This document shows, one piece after another, positions 16,182 to 26,327 of a DNA stretch of 64,000 nt; within the stretch, counting starts at the first letter, position 1; every line of letters begins with the position of its first letter. This DNA comes from Actinomycetota bacterium (GTDB taxonomy: Bacteria; Actinomycetota; Actinomycetes; Propionibacteriales; Nocardioidaceae), in the NCBI GenBank assembly GCA_009701885.1, contig WLJH01000014.1, positions 1 to 64,000 on the forward strand, read 5' to 3'. The notes below the pieces were generated by a model. That model made no database searches and was not told where the DNA came from. It saw only the letters and a program-made list of their open reading frames with translations. The position numbers and the translations under genes were made by a program.

Positions 16182-18854
16182 TCAGGCCCCGACGACCTTG
16201 CCGACCTCGCTGGCCACGAGGGCCAGCGCCTCGTCGAGCCGGGAGGCGTCCGTGCCGCCACCTTGCGCCACGTCGGCCTTGCCGCCGCCCTTGCCGCCCA
16301 GGAGCGGGGTGAGGGTGCGCACCAGGTCGCCGGCCGCCAGGCCGCGCTCCTGGGCGAGCTCGTTGGTGGCCGCGACCAGGGCGACCTTCCCGTCCGAGAC
16401 ACCGGCCACGACCACGACGCCGGGCTCGCCCTGGGGCAGCCGGCTGCGCACGTCCAGGGCCAGCGTGCGGACGTCGCCACCGCCGGCGCCCTCGACCCGG
16501 TGCGCGACGACGAGCACCGGACCCACGCGGGTGGCCCCGGCGGCGACGTCGGCACCGGCGCGCAGCAGCTGCTGCACCCGGACCTGCTCGATCTCCTTCT
16601 CGGCGGCCCGCAGCCGGGAGACGAGGTCCGAGACCCGCTCGGGCAGCTCCTCCGGTCGCGCCTTGAGGGTCTCGGAGAGCTGGTTGACCAGGGTGTGCTC
16701 GCGAGCGAGGAACCGGTAGGCGTCGCTGCCGACCAGCGCCTCGACCCGACGCACGCCGGAGCCGATGGAGGACTCCCCCAGCAGCTTGATGACGCCGAGC
16801 TTGCCGGAGCTGGCGGTGTGGGTGCCGCCGCACAGCTCGCGGGCCCAGTCACCGACCGAGACCACGCGCACGGTGTCGCCGTACTTCTCGCCGAACAAGG
16901 CCATCGCCCCGGACTTCACGGCCTCGGCCTGCGACATGTACTCCGCGTGCACGGCGAGGTCGTCGAGGACGACGTCGTTGACCCGTGCCTCGACGTCGGC
17001 CATCACCGAGGCCGGGACCGCGCCGGTGGCGGAGAAGTCGAAGCGGAACCGGCCGGGGGCGTTCTCCGAGCCGGCCTGCGTGGCGGTCTCCCCGAGCGCC
17101 TCGCGGAAGGCCTTGTGCACCATGTGCGTCGCGGTGTGGGCGCGGCTGATGGCGGTGCGGCGGGCCAGGTCGACGTGCGACTGTGCGGCCACCCCGCTGC
17201 TCACCTCGCCCTCGAGCACCCGGGCGCGGTGGACCACCAGCCCGGTGATCGGCGACTGGACGTCGAGCACCTCGACGCGGGCGCCGTTGGCCAGCTCGAT
17301 CACGCCGGTGTCGGCGAGCTGGCCGCCGCCCTCGGCGTAGAAGGGGGTGCGGTCCAGGACCAGCTCGACCTCCTGGCCGGCGCCCGCGACCGGCACGACG
17401 GCGCCGTCGGCGACCAGGCCGCGCACGACGCCCTCGGTGGTGGTCTCGGTGTAGCCGGTGAAGTCGACGGCCGCGCCGAGGGAGTCGGCGATCTCGCGGT
17501 AGGCGCCGGTGTTGGTGTGGGCACCCTTCTTGGCCTTGGCGTCGGCCTTGGCGCGCTCGCGCTGCTCGCCCATGAGCCGGCGGAAGCCGTCCTCGTCGAC
17601 GGCCAGCCCCTGCTCCGAGGCCATCTCCAGGGTCAGGTCGATCGGGAAGCCGTAGGTGTCGTGCAGCGCGAAGGCGCGCTCGCCCGAGAGCACCGAGCCC
17701 CCGGACTTCTTCACCTCGCCCGCGGCGACGTCGAAGATCTGGGTGCCGGCCTTGAGCGTCGAGCGGAACGCGTCCTCCTCGGCGTAGGCGACCGTGGAGA
17801 TCCGGTCCCAGTCGCGGTGGAGGTCGGCGTAGGTCTCGCCCATCTTGTCGCGGCTGACGGGATAGAGCTCGGGCAGCGCCGGGTCCTCGTAGCCGAGCAG
17901 GCGCACGGAGCGGATGGCGCGGCGCATCAACCGGCGCAGGACGTATCCGCGACCCTCGTTGCCGGGGGTGACGCCGTCGCCGATGAGCATCATCGAGGAG
18001 CGCACGTGGTCGGCGACCACGCGGAAGCGCACGTCGTCCTCGGGGTTGGAGCCGTAGCGCTTGCCGGTGAGCTGCTCGGCCTTCTCGATGACGGGGTACA
18101 TCACGTCGATCTCGTACATGTTGTCCTTGCCCTGCAGCAGGAACGCGACCCGCTCGAGGCCCATGCCGGTGTCGATGTTCTTCTTCGGCAGCGACCCCGC
18201 GATGTCGAAGTCCTCCTTGGACCGCACCGCGGAGAGCTCGTCCTGCATGAAGACCAGGTTCCAGAACTCCAGGTAGCGGTCCTCGGCGGAGAAGTCGCTG
18301 TCGGGCCCGTACGCCGGGCCGCGGTCGATCAGCAGCTCCGAGCACGGTCCGCCGGGACCGGGGACGCCCATCGACCAGTAGTTCTCCTTGGGGCCCAGGC
18401 GCGCGATCCGGTCGTCGGGCAGGCCGGTGACCTTCTTCCACAGCGCCAGCGCCTCGTCGTCGCCGTCCAGGATCGAGGGGTAGAGCAGACCCTCGTCGAA
18501 GCCCCAGCCGCCGTCGGCGACCGGCTTGGTGACCAGCTCCCAGGCGAGCTCGATGGCCCGCTCCTTGAAGTAGTCGCCGAAGGAGAAGTTGCCGCACATC
18601 TCGAAGAAGGTGCCGTGGCGCGAGGTCTTGCCGACGTCCTCGATGTCGGGCGTGCGCACGCACTTCTGCACGCTGGTGGCCCGGGTGTACGGCGGGGTCT
18701 CCTGGCCCAGGAAGTAGGGCTTGAAGGGCACCATGCCCGCAGGGACGAACAGCAGGTTGGGGTCGTCGGCGAGCAGCGAGGCCGACGGCACCACGGTGTG
18801 TCCGGCCGCCTCGAAGTGCGCGAGGAAGTTGCGGCGGATCGCGGCGGTGTCCAT
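16182..18854 (-). CDS. alaS: Alanyl-tRNA synthetase
   Basis: 890-residue class II synthetase with the full family plan: aminoacylation core ([20 protein letters not shown] start, [15 protein letters not shown] motif 2, [10 protein letters not shown]), editing domain with the zinc-binding [11 protein letters not shown] and [10 protein letters not shown] motifs, and the C-terminal C-Ala domain preceded by a helical stretch. It charges tRNA-Ala and clears Ser/Gly mischarging. Length matches the family (about 870-890). The next gene upstream ends at the same base where alaS begins. Confidence 0.97.
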   Translation of the reverse strand: MDTAAIRRNFLAHFEAAGHTVVPSASLLADDPNLLFVPAGMVPFKPYFLGQETPPYTRATSVQKCVRTPDIEDVGKTSRHGTFFEMCGNFSFGDYFKERAIELAWELVTKPVADGGWGFDEGLLYPSILDGDDEALALWKKVTGLPDDRIARLGPKENYWSMGVPGPGGPCSELLIDRGPAYGPDSDFSAEDRYLEFWNLVFMQDELSAVRSKEDFDIAGSLPKKNIDTGMGLERVAFLLQGKDNMYEIDVMYPVIEKAEQLTGKRYGSNPEDDVRFRVVADHVRSSMMLIGDGVTPGNEGRGYVLRRLMRRAIRSVRLLGYEDPALPELYPVSRDKMGETYADLHRDWDRISTVAYAEEDAFRSTLKAGTQIFDVAAGEVKKSGGSVLSGERAFALHDTYGFPIDLTLEMASEQGLAVDEDGFRRLMGEQRERAKADAKAKKGAHTNTGAYREIADSLGAAVDFTGYTETTTEGVVRGLVADGAVVPVAGAGQEVELVLDRTPFYAEGGGQLADTGVIELANGARVEVLDVQSPITGLVVHRARVLEGEVSSGVAAQSHVDLARRTAISRAHTATHMVHKAFREALGETATQAGSENAPGRFRFDFSATGAVPASVMADVEARVNDVVLDDLAVHAEYMSQAEAVKSGAMALFGEKYGDTVRVVSVGDWARELCGGTHTASSGKLGVIKLLGESSIGSGVRRVEALVGSDAYRFLAREHTLVNQLSETLKARPEELPERVSDLVSRLRAAEKEIEQVRVQQLLRAGADVAAGATRVGPVLVVAHRVEGAGGGDVRTLALDVRSRLPQGEPGVVVVAGVSDGKVALVAATNELAQERGLAAGDLVRTLTPLLGGKGGGKADVAQGGGTDASRLDEALALVASEVGKVVGA

Positions 18855-19132
18855 CAGGGGGTGCCTCTCTGCTGTCGGTGGGCGAGCTCGGGTGTGTCCG
18901 GGGGGCTGCTGATCTGCGGGGGCGAGGATGCTCCGAGCCGGGCCCGCACCGCGTCCTCGGCCTCGGCACGGCCCTGGGCGACCTCGTCGCGGAAGAGCCG
19001 AGCGCCCACGGCCAGGGCGCCGAGCCGGTCGTGGAGGCCGTCGTAGGTCAGCACCTCGGCCGCGCGCCGGCCACGCACCATCGCGTAGATCCCGGCGCCG
19101 GCCCCGGCTGCGAACCAGAGCCCGCGGCTCAT
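18854..19132 (-). CDS. Small DUF6167-type protein
   Basis: 92 residues. An N-terminal hydrophobic, glycine-rich segment ([22 protein letters not shown]) is followed by a helical charged region ([27 protein letters not shown]) and a Pro/Ser tail. This matches the small DUF6167 proteins found beside alaS in actinobacteria. Function unknown. Its ATG overlaps the upstream gene by four bases and its stop touches the alaS start, so it is translated with alaS. Confidence 0.65.
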   Translation of the reverse strand: MSRGLWFAAGAGAGIYAMVRGRRAAEVLTYDGLHDRLGALAVGARLFRDEVAQGRAEAEDAVRARLGASSPPQISSPPDTPELAHRQQRGTP

Positions 19133-19635
19133 GCGGCTGCTCGCTCGCGGTCGTGCAGGTCGCGGCGCGCCGCGCGCAGGTCGGCGCGGCGCTGCTTGCG
19201 CGCCCGCTTGACCTCGCGCCGCATCTCGAAGCGGATCCGGTGCCTGGTCTCCGGGCTCAGCGCCCGGCGCAGGCCGGCCGCGAGGGTGGCGGCCTGCACG
19301 ACGCTCTCCCGCAGCACCAGGTCGGCGAAGACCGGGGCGGGCACGACGGGCGCCGCTGCTGCAGCCTCGGGCTCCTCGCCCAGGTGCGTGATGACGTACT
19401 CCGGGTCCGCGGCCACTCTGGAGGTGGAGACCTCCGGGGTGGCGGTCCCGACCGGCGCGGCGAGACGCTGCTCGAGCTCGTCCAGCCGACCTGTCAGCGC
19501 GCGGGACCCGTCCTGCGCGCGCACCAGCGCGCGGCGGGTGGAGACCACCAGGGCCACGAGGACCAGCAGCGCCACCAGCACGCCGGCGACCAGCGCGACG
19601 ACGGCCCAGGCGGGGGCGGTCCACTGCTGGTTCAT
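19129..19635 (-). CDS. Unrecognised single-pass membrane protein
   Basis: 168 residues. One N-terminal transmembrane helix (about 9-31) is followed by a coiled-coil-like segment ([24 protein letters not shown]), a flexible Ala/Pro region, and a strongly basic C-terminal helix rich in Arg (about 133-168). A DUF948 protein usually sits here in other actinobacteria; this one resembles it in layout but not clearly in sequence. A role at the inner membrane face with a nucleic acid or acidic partner is a guess from the basic tail. It lies between rarA and alaS. Confidence 0.6.
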   Translation of the reverse strand: MNQQWTAPAWAVVALVAGVLVALLVLVALVVSTRRALVRAQDGSRALTGRLDELEQRLAAPVGTATPEVSTSRVAADPEYVITHLGEEPEAAAAAPVVPAPVFADLVLRESVVQAATLAAGLRRALSPETRHRIRFEMRREVKRARKQRRADLRAARRDLHDRERAAA

Positions 19636-19646
19636 GGGGCCTGACC

Positions 19647-21053
19647 CTACCTTCCGCGGATCCGGCGGCGGACCCGCTCCCAGCGCTCCCGGATCGCGCT
19701 CTCGGCACCGATGTCCTTGGGCTGGTAGTAGGTCGCGTCCGCGACGACGTCGGGGGCGTACTGCTGGGCGGCGATGCCGAAGGGCTCGTCGTGGCTGTAG
19801 GTGTAGCTCGCCCCGTGCCCGAGCTTCTTGGCCCCTCCGTAGTGGGCGTCGCGCAGGTGCGCGGGCACCGGGCCGATCTTCCCCGCGCGGACGTCGGCCG
19901 TCGCGGCCGCCAGGGCGGTGGTCACGGCGTTAGACTTCGGGGCCATCGCCAGGGCGATCGTCGCGTGCGCGAGGTTGAGGCCGGCCTCGGGCATCCCGAT
20001 GAGCTGCACGGCCTGGGCCGCGGCCACCGCGAGCGGCAGCGCAGCGGGGTCGGCCAGCCCGACGTCCTCGCTGGCGAGGATGACCAGCCGCCGGGCGATG
20101 AAGCGTGGGTCCTCGCCGGCCTCGACCATCCGCGCCAGGTAGTGCAGGGCGGCATCGGCGTCCGAGCCGCGCACGGACTTGATGAAGGCGCTGGTCACGT
20201 CGTAGTGCTGGTCGCCCTGACGGTCGTAGCGCACCGCGGCCTGGTCGACCGCCGTCTCCGCGGTCGACAGGTCGATCACCTCGCTCCCCCGGCCCGTGGC
20301 CGCTCCGGCCGCGGCCTCGAGGTAGGTCAGGGACCGGCGCGCGTCGCCCCCGGCCAGCCGCACGAGGTGGTCGGCGGCGTCCTCGGTGAGCGTGAACCGG
20401 CCGCCCAGGCCGCGCTCGTCGACCAACGCCTGGTCCAGCACCCGGCGTACGTCGTCGTCGGTGAGTGACTCCAGGCGCAGCAGCAGGCTGCGCGAGAGCA
20501 GCGGGGAGATGACGGAGAAGAAGGGGTTCTCCGTGGTCGCCGCCACGAGCGTCACCCACCGGTTCTCGACCCCGGGCAGCAGGGCGTCCTGCTGGGCCTT
20601 GGAGAAGCGGTGCACCTCGTCGACGAAGAGCACCGTCTCGCGGCCGCCGCGCACCAGCTCGCTGCGGGCCGACTCGATGGCCGCCCGCACCTCCTTGACC
20701 CCGGCGGAGACCGCGGAGACCTCCACGAAGCGCCGGTCGGTCCGGCCACTCACGATCGAGGCGATGGTGGTCTTGCCGGTGCCGGGCGGGCCCCACAGCA
20801 GCAGCGACAGCGAGCGCTGGTCCTCGATCAGCTGGCGCAGCGGGGAGCCCGGCTCACGCAGCTGCGGCTGCCCGACCAGCTCGTCCAGCGTCCGCGGTCG
20901 CATCCGCACGGCGAGTGGTGCCGAGGCGGTCGTGTTGGCCGCCAGGCTCCCGGACGCAGCGGAGCCGCCCCCGGCCGGGTGACCGGGGGCGGCGAAGAGC
21001 GCATCGTCGCCGCTCAGGCCGAGACCATCTGCTGCGAGTCGAGGTCGAACCAC
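19647..21053 (-). CDS. rarA: Replication-associated recombination protein A (MgsA/WRNIP1-type AAA+ ATPase)
   Basis: 468-residue AAA+ ATPase. Walker A GPPGTGKT, Walker [11 protein letters not shown], sensor 1 region [10 protein letters not shown] and arginine-finger region SPLLSRS are present, followed by the tetramerisation domain ([20 protein letters not shown]) and the C-terminal [11 protein letters not shown] and [15 protein letters not shown] segments. It acts at stalled replication forks. The GTG start at 21053 places its first 40 bases inside the preceding transporter gene; a CTG a dozen codons downstream is an alternative. Confidence 0.9.
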   Translation of the reverse strand: MVRPRLAADGLGLSGDDALFAAPGHPAGGGSAASGSLAANTTASAPLAVRMRPRTLDELVGQPQLREPGSPLRQLIEDQRSLSLLLWGPPGTGKTTIASIVSGRTDRRFVEVSAVSAGVKEVRAAIESARSELVRGGRETVLFVDEVHRFSKAQQDALLPGVENRWVTLVAATTENPFFSVISPLLSRSLLLRLESLTDDDVRRVLDQALVDERGLGGRFTLTEDAADHLVRLAGGDARRSLTYLEAAAGAATGRGSEVIDLSTAETAVDQAAVRYDRQGDQHYDVTSAFIKSVRGSDADAALHYLARMVEAGEDPRFIARRLVILASEDVGLADPAALPLAVAAAQAVQLIGMPEAGLNLAHATIALAMAPKSNAVTTALAAATADVRAGKIGPVPAHLRDAHYGGAKKLGHGASYTYSHDEPFGIAAQQYAPDVVADATYYQPKDIGAESAIRERWERVRRRIRGR

Positions 21054-22300
21054 TCCTTGTCGTAGCCGGGGTTGGTCCCGACCGGCTGCGGGGTGGTGCC
21101 CGGGTCGGGGCTGCCCTGCTTGTCCACGCCCAGCAGCCCGGCGGTCACCGGCGTGGCGGGGTGCCGGCCGATCTCACCGGCGAAGTGGCAGGCGACCTTG
21201 TGCCGCGGGCCGATCTGCAGCAGCGGCGGCTCGACCTTGGCGCAGATCTCCTGGGCCAGCGGGCAGCGGGTGCGGAACCGGCAGCCCGAGGGCGGGTTGA
21301 TCGGGCTCGGGACGTCGCCCTCGAGCCGGATCCGCTCACGTCGCCCGTGCCCGGCGGACTTGATGTCCGGCACGGCCGAGAGCAGCGCCTGGGTGTAGGG
21401 GTGGTGCGCGTGGCCGTAGATGCTGTCGCGGTCGGCGATCTCCACGATCTTGCCGAGGTACATCACCGCCACCTCGGGGCAGAAGTGCCGCACGACGGCC
21501 AGGTCGTGGGCGATGAAGAGGAACGCGATGTCGAACTCGGCCTGCAGCTCCTGGAGCAGGTTGATCACCTGGGCCTGGATGGAGACGTCGAGGGCCGAGA
21601 CCGGCTCGTCCGCGACCAGCAGCTTGGGGTTCAGCGTCAGGGCCCGCGCGATGCCGATGCGCTGGCGCTGCCCGCCGGAGAACTCGTTGGGGTAGCGGTT
21701 GTAGTGCTCGGGGTTGAGGCCCACGATCTCCAGCAGCTCCTGGACGCGCGGCAGCACCTTGTTCTTCGGGACGACCTTGTGCACCTCCAGGGGAGCGCCG
21801 ATGATCGCGCCGACCGTGTGCCGCGGGTTCAGCGAGGTGTAGGGGTCCTGGAAGATCATCTGCACGTCGCGCCGGATCGGCTTGAGCTCGCGGTTGGACA
21901 TCGTCGCGAGGTCGACCTGCTTCTCGCCGAAGCGCATCGAGCCGGCCGTCGGGGTGTAGAGCCGGGTGATGAGCCGCCCGGTGGTCGACTTGCCGCAGCC
22001 CGACTCCCCCACCAGGCCCAGGGAGCCGCCGCGCGGCACCTGGAAGGAGATGCCGTCGACGGCCTGCACGTGGCCGATGGTGCGGCGGACCAGGCCCGAG
22101 GACCTCACCGGGAACCACATCTTGAGGTCCTCGACGGTGAGCACCGGCTCCACGTCGGTGCGCAGCTGCGCAGCCGCGTGGCCGGAGTCGGCCAGCTCGG
22201 CGAAGGAGAGCTTCTGCTCACGATCCGCGGTGGACAGCTCCGCGCCCTCGGCCACGGCCGGGTTCTCCGGGTGCTGGGGAGGGTGGTTGACGTCCGTCAT
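21014..22300 (-). CDS. Dipeptide/oligopeptide ABC transporter ATP-binding protein (DppF-type)
   Basis: 428-residue ABC ATPase. Walker [11 protein letters not shown]-loop [11 protein letters not shown], signature [15 protein letters not shown], Walker [13 protein letters not shown] and the H-loop AHDLAVV are intact. The oligopeptide C-terminal extension with its cysteine cluster ([20 protein letters not shown]) follows. A long N-terminal arm of about 50 residues precedes the domain. It pairs with the DppD-type subunit four bases upstream to drive the importer. Confidence 0.92.
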   Translation of the reverse strand: MTDVNHPPQHPENPAVAEGAELSTADREQKLSFAELADSGHAAAQLRTDVEPVLTVEDLKMWFPVRSSGLVRRTIGHVQAVDGISFQVPRGGSLGLVGESGCGKSTTGRLITRLYTPTAGSMRFGEKQVDLATMSNRELKPIRRDVQMIFQDPYTSLNPRHTVGAIIGAPLEVHKVVPKNKVLPRVQELLEIVGLNPEHYNRYPNEFSGGQRQRIGIARALTLNPKLLVADEPVSALDVSIQAQVINLLQELQAEFDIAFLFIAHDLAVVRHFCPEVAVMYLGKIVEIADRDSIYGHAHHPYTQALLSAVPDIKSAGHGRRERIRLEGDVPSPINPPSGCRFRTRCPLAQEICAKVEPPLLQIGPRHKVACHFAGEIGRHPATPVTAGLLGVDKQGSPDPGTTPQPVGTNPGYDKEWFDLDSQQMVSA

Positions 22301-22304
22301 CTTC

Positions 22305-23357
22305 TCAGCTCTCCTCGAGCAGGTCGGGGGCGATGACCGGCAGCACCTCGGTCTCGAAGACCGCCGCCGGGTCGCTCAGGTGGCAGCGCGTGAGGTGCCC
22401 GGGCCCACTGGGGCCGGGCTCGAGCCGCGGCAGCGTCGTCGAGCACAGGTTGCCCTGCACCTTCCCGACGTGGGCGCACCGGGGGTGGAACGCGCAGCCC
22501 GAGGGCGGGTCCAGCAGGCTCGGCGGGTTCCCCGGGATGGGGACCAGCTTGGCAGCGGTGTCACCCGCGACGTCCGGGACGCTGGACAGCAGGCCCCAGG
22601 TGTAGGGCATGAGCGGCCGGGTGAGGACCTCCTTGGCGGGCCCGTGCTCGACACCCCGACCGCCGTACATCACCAGGATGTCGTCGGCCATCTCGGCGAT
22701 CACCCCGAGGTCGTGGGTGATGATGATGACCGCGGAGTCGAACTCGCGCTGGAGGTCCTGGAGCAGGTCGAGGATCTGGGCCTGCACGGTGACGTCGAGG
22801 GCCGTGGTCGGCTCGTCGGCGATCAGCAGCTTCGGGTCGTTGATCAGACCCATCGCGATCATCGCGCGCTGCCGCATGCCGCCGGAGAACTGGTGCGGGA
22901 AGTCGTCCACGCGGCGGTCGGGCTGCGGGATGCCCACGCGGTCCAGCATCTCGATGGCCTTGCGCCGGGCGTCCCGCTTGCTGGCGGAGGGGTGGTGCAC
23001 GAGGTAGGCCTCGGCGAGCTGGGAGCCGACCTTGTAGAAGGGGTGCAGCGCAGCGAGGGCGTCCTGGAAGATCATCGCGACCTCGCGGCCGCGGAGCTTG
23101 CGCAGCTTGGACTCCCCGAGCCCCACGACCTCCTGGCCGCCGACCTTGATCGAGCCGGTGATCCGAGCAGTGCGCGCGTCGTGCAGCCCGAGGACCGCCA
23201 TGGACGACACCGACTTGCCCGAGCCGGACTCCCCCACGATGCCCAGGGTGCGGCCCTGCTCGACGGAGTAGCTCAGCTCGGTGACGGCGTTGACGAGGCC
23301 GTCCTCGGTGGGGAACTTGACCGTCAGGTCCTCGACGACGAGGAACGGCTCGGTCAC
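22305..23357 (-). CDS. Dipeptide/oligopeptide ABC transporter ATP-binding protein (DppD-type)
   Basis: 350-residue ABC ATPase starting with GTG within the stop of the permease gene (GTGA overlap). Walker A GESGSGKS, signature [15 protein letters not shown], Walker [13 protein letters not shown] and H-loop THDLGVI are present, with the C-terminal [14 protein letters not shown] extension of oligopeptide ATPases. Forms a heterodimer with the DppF-type subunit encoded next. Confidence 0.92.
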   Translation of the reverse strand: MTEPFLVVEDLTVKFPTEDGLVNAVTELSYSVEQGRTLGIVGESGSGKSVSSMAVLGLHDARTARITGSIKVGGQEVVGLGESKLRKLRGREVAMIFQDALAALHPFYKVGSQLAEAYLVHHPSASKRDARRKAIEMLDRVGIPQPDRRVDDFPHQFSGGMRQRAMIAMGLINDPKLLIADEPTTALDVTVQAQILDLLQDLQREFDSAVIIITHDLGVIAEMADDILVMYGGRGVEHGPAKEVLTRPLMPYTWGLLSSVPDVAGDTAAKLVPIPGNPPSLLDPPSGCAFHPRCAHVGKVQGNLCSTTLPRLEPGPSGPGHLTRCHLSDPAAVFETEVLPVIAPDLLEES

Positions 23358-24361
23358 GACAGCCTCACTCTCGGGTCGAGGACGCTGTAGAGCAGGTCCA
23401 CGACCAGGTTGGACACGATCAGGGCGATGGCGGCGAACAGCGCGGTGGCCTGCACGATCGGCAGGTCCTTCTGGCCCACCGCGTTGAGGGCCCACAGCCC
23501 GATGCCGTTGATGTCGAAGATCTTCTCGGTGAAGATCGTGCCGGCCAGCAGGGTGCCGAAGTCGATGCCGAAGATCGTCACGACCGGCACGAGCGCCGCG
23601 CGGAGCGCGTGCTTGTAGACCACCGCGCGCTGCGGCAGGCCCTTGGCCTTCGCGGTGCGCACGTAGTCCTCGCTCAGCGCCTCGACCATGGCGCCGCGGG
23701 AGTAGCGGGTGTAGGCGGTGCACCCGAAGACACCCAGGCAGATCCAGGCGAGCGCGAGCCCGCCGAACCACTCGGCTGGGTTCTCCGTCAGTGGTGTGTA
23801 GCCGGGTTGGCCCACGAACGGCAGCTCGTAGAGCACGGCGAAGTAGAGGAAGACCAGCAGCGCGAAGAGGTAGTAGGGGATCGAGCTGATCACCAGGAAG
23901 CTGGACACGAGCGTCTTGTCCGCCACCGTGCCTCTGCGCTTGGAGGCGGCCACGCCGATCGGCACCCCCAGCAGGAGGTAGAGGCTGGCGCCACCGACCG
24001 CGATCGAGACGGTGGCCGGGATGCGGCTCTGCATGTCCTCCCAGACCGGCTTGCCGGTGCTGTAGGAGAGGCCGAGGCAGGGTGCCTCGCACCGAGTGGT
24101 CTGACCCGCCACGGTGATGTCACGACCGGTGACGATGCCGCCGACGTAGTTGCCGAACTCCGAGGCCCACGGATTGTTGTAACCCAGCTCCTCGGTGAAG
24201 ACCTCGAGCTTCTCCGGGCTGCAGCGGTTGCTGGTCTTGCTGTCGCACATGGCGCGGGCCGGCTCGGAGGGGCCGTACCAGAACAGCAGGAAGATCGACA
24301 GGGACACCAGGGTCAGGACGACGAGGCCGGCCAGCAGCCTCTTGACGATGTAGGCGAACAT
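23354..24361 (-). CDS. Dipeptide/oligopeptide ABC transporter permease (DppB-type)
   Basis: 335-residue permease beginning MFAYIVKRLLAGLVVLTLVS, the DppB pattern, with a sizeable extracytoplasmic loop after the first helix that holds four cysteines (including RCEAPC), then the transmembrane core. The cytosolic coupling loop EALSEDYVRTAKAKGLPQRAVVYKHALR is the EAA-type motif contacting the ATPases. The paired cysteines in the loop are unusual and may form disulfides outside the cell. Confidence 0.9.
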   Translation of the reverse strand: MFAYIVKRLLAGLVVLTLVSLSIFLLFWYGPSEPARAMCDSKTSNRCSPEKLEVFTEELGYNNPWASEFGNYVGGIVTGRDITVAGQTTRCEAPCLGLSYSTGKPVWEDMQSRIPATVSIAVGGASLYLLLGVPIGVAASKRRGTVADKTLVSSFLVISSIPYYLFALLVFLYFAVLYELPFVGQPGYTPLTENPAEWFGGLALAWICLGVFGCTAYTRYSRGAMVEALSEDYVRTAKAKGLPQRAVVYKHALRAALVPVVTIFGIDFGTLLAGTIFTEKIFDINGIGLWALNAVGQKDLPIVQATALFAAIALIVSNLVVDLLYSVLDPRVRLS

Positions 24362-24404
24362 CTCTCTTCCCTCGGGTACGGGACGGGTGGATCCCTGCGG
24401 GGAA

Positions 24405-24435
24405 GGACCCCCGGGGAATCAGTCCCCGGGGGTCC
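24405..24435 (-). terminator. Strong intercistronic hairpin between binding-protein and permease genes
   Basis: Arms GGACCCCCGGGGA (24405-24417) and TCCCCGGGGGTCC (24423-24435) pair perfectly over 13 bp with a five-base loop. It lies 77 bases downstream of the binding-protein stop and 44 before the permease start. No U tract follows, so partial termination or protection of the upstream mRNA 3' end is more likely than full termination. Such hairpins commonly give binding proteins higher expression than their permeases. Confidence 0.65.
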
Positions 24436-24511
24436 CCCGCGTGGGGTGGACACTCACCGACCGGGTGGGTCAGTCAGCGTCCGGAACCTGCGTGGTGCGA
24501 GCGCTGGACGC

Positions 24512-26269
24512 TCAGGGCATCACGAAGAGGTTCTTGTAGTTCGGCGCACCCAGGGCCTCGTCGCCCGAGGGATTGCCGATCTTGGAGCCGAACGCGAACA
24601 GCTGGTTGTAGTACGCGGTCGGGACGGCCGGGAAGAACTCCGTCTGGATCTGCTCGTCGATCGCGCCCCACTCGGCGGCCTGCTCCTCGATCGGCAGCTC
24701 CGCGACACCGGCGATGCGCTCGTCGATGGCGTCCTCGGCGAACTCACCCACGTTGTAGGTGGCGCCACCGCGGAACAGCGCGGGGATGAAGGTCGAGCCC
24801 GAGGGCCAGTCGGAGCACCAAGCGACCGCACGGACGTTCAGGCTCTTGTTGAGCTTGTCGTCGGGGTTGAGGTAGGTCGAGTACGGCGACTCCTGGACCG
24901 GGGTCGACTTGACCGTGAAGCCGGCCTCCTCGTAGGCCTTGACGACGACCTCGTTGGCCGCGACCGCGAGCGGGTCGGGCTCGTAGTAGATCATGTCGAT
25001 CGTCGGCGGGGTCTCCGACTCCGCGAGCAGCTCCTTGGCCTTCTCGATGTCGAAGGTGAACTGCTCACCGTCGACGAAGTAGTCCGGCTTGCCGGCCATG
25101 CCCGGGGGCATGATCGAGTTCGCCGGGACACGGGTCACGCCGGGCACCTGGCCGCCGGCCTGCCACGCGTCCTCGTAGGGGTAGGCGTAGGCGAGGGCCT
25201 TGCGGAAGGCGAGGTCGGTCTTGCCGTACACCGGGTAGATGAACGAGGTGCACTGCGTCGACTGCTGGACCAGGCGGTCACCCAGGGTGTCCAGGGCGTC
25301 CTGGTAGCTGGCGGCCGACAGGTCGGTCGACAGCGCGGTCTGCGACTCGGTGTTGTCCGACAGCATGATCTGGTCGGTCTGGTCCGGGTCGGCGTTGAAC
25401 TTGAAGACGAACTTGTCGGCGTACTGGTGGCGCGCCGGGTCCGACTCGGGGTCCCACTGGTCGTTCTTCACCAGGACGAGCTCGTCCTGCGGAGTGAAGG
25501 ACTCCACCTTGTAGGGACCGTTGGACATGATGTTCTGGCCGTAGGCCGGCGGCTGGGAGGTCTTGCCCAGCGGGGCCGGGCCCATCGCCATGAAGGCGCC
25601 CCAGTAGTCCATGTCCGGGAAGGGCTTGGACATGTTGATGGTGACGGTGTTGGCGTCGTTGTCGAACTCCACACCCTCCCACTCGGTCCAGTCGGTGTCC
25701 TTGTCGGTGTAGGGACCCTCGAACTCGTCCGCACCGGCGAAGAACTGCGTGGAGTACTCGGTGCCCGGACCACCCGGGAACGCGGTGGAGTCCATGGAGC
25801 GCGCGATGCCGAAGGCGACCTCCTCGGCCGTGATCGGCGAGCCGTCCTCCCACGTGGCGTTGTCGCGCAGCTGGAAGGTCCACTGCGTGTAGTCCTCGTT
25901 GGGGGTGCCCAGGTCGACCGCGAGGTCCGGCACGAGCGTGGCGTTGCCGTCCTCGTCGACGCGGTACTGGGTCAGCGAGCGGCTGGTCAGCGCCTGCTGG
26001 ATCGAGTTGCCGGTGACGGACCACCCGTTGGTCGGGTCGAGGTCGTCCGGGCCGTAGTCACCGGGGAGGAACACCGTGATGGTGCCTCCGGCCTCGGCGC
26101 CCTCGAGCTCCGGGGCGGGGCCCTCGGCGTCGGGGTCCTTGTCGGCGCCCGCGTCGGTCTCCCGGAAGTCACCGGTCTCGGTGTCCGAGGGGCCGTCACC
26201 GGAACCACAGGCCGCGAGAGCCATGAGCGAGGCAACGGCGAGCGCTGCCAGCGGCTTGGTCCGTCTCAT
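24512..26269 (-). CDS. Dipeptide/oligopeptide ABC transporter substrate-binding lipoprotein
   Basis: 585-residue family 5 extracellular solute-binding protein. The signal peptide ends in the lipobox ALAACG (Cys21), followed by a Ser/Asp/Glu-rich linker to about residue 60. The SBP_bac_5 fold shows WTFQLRDNATWEDGSPITAEEVAFG, SNGPYKVESF and LAFRKALAYAYPYED patterns. ATG at 26269 is chosen because AAAGGAAACGTCA precedes it and the signal peptide starts there. It delivers peptides or similar ligands to the permeases encoded either side; the ligand is unknown. Confidence 0.92.
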   Translation of the reverse strand: MRRTKPLAALAVASLMALAACGSGDGPSDTETGDFRETDAGADKDPDAEGPAPELEGAEAGGTITVFLPGDYGPDDLDPTNGWSVTGNSIQQALTSRSLTQYRVDEDGNATLVPDLAVDLGTPNEDYTQWTFQLRDNATWEDGSPITAEEVAFGIARSMDSTAFPGGPGTEYSTQFFAGADEFEGPYTDKDTDWTEWEGVEFDNDANTVTINMSKPFPDMDYWGAFMAMGPAPLGKTSQPPAYGQNIMSNGPYKVESFTPQDELVLVKNDQWDPESDPARHQYADKFVFKFNADPDQTDQIMLSDNTESQTALSTDLSAASYQDALDTLGDRLVQQSTQCTSFIYPVYGKTDLAFRKALAYAYPYEDAWQAGGQVPGVTRVPANSIMPPGMAGKPDYFVDGEQFTFDIEKAKELLAESETPPTIDMIYYEPDPLAVAANEVVVKAYEEAGFTVKSTPVQESPYSTYLNPDDKLNKSLNVRAVAWCSDWPSGSTFIPALFRGGATYNVGEFAEDAIDERIAGVAELPIEEQAAEWGAIDEQIQTEFFPAVPTAYYNQLFAFGSKIGNPSGDEALGAPNYKNLFVMP

Positions 26270-26327
26270 TGACGTTTCCTTTCTGGTGCGCACCCGGGAA
26301 GGGGCCCGGGTGACGTGTGGTGGCCGC

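Noticed and set aside
15975..19046. 1023-codon plus-strand open frame
   Set aside because: Antisense to alaS and neighbours; composition-driven, no motif.
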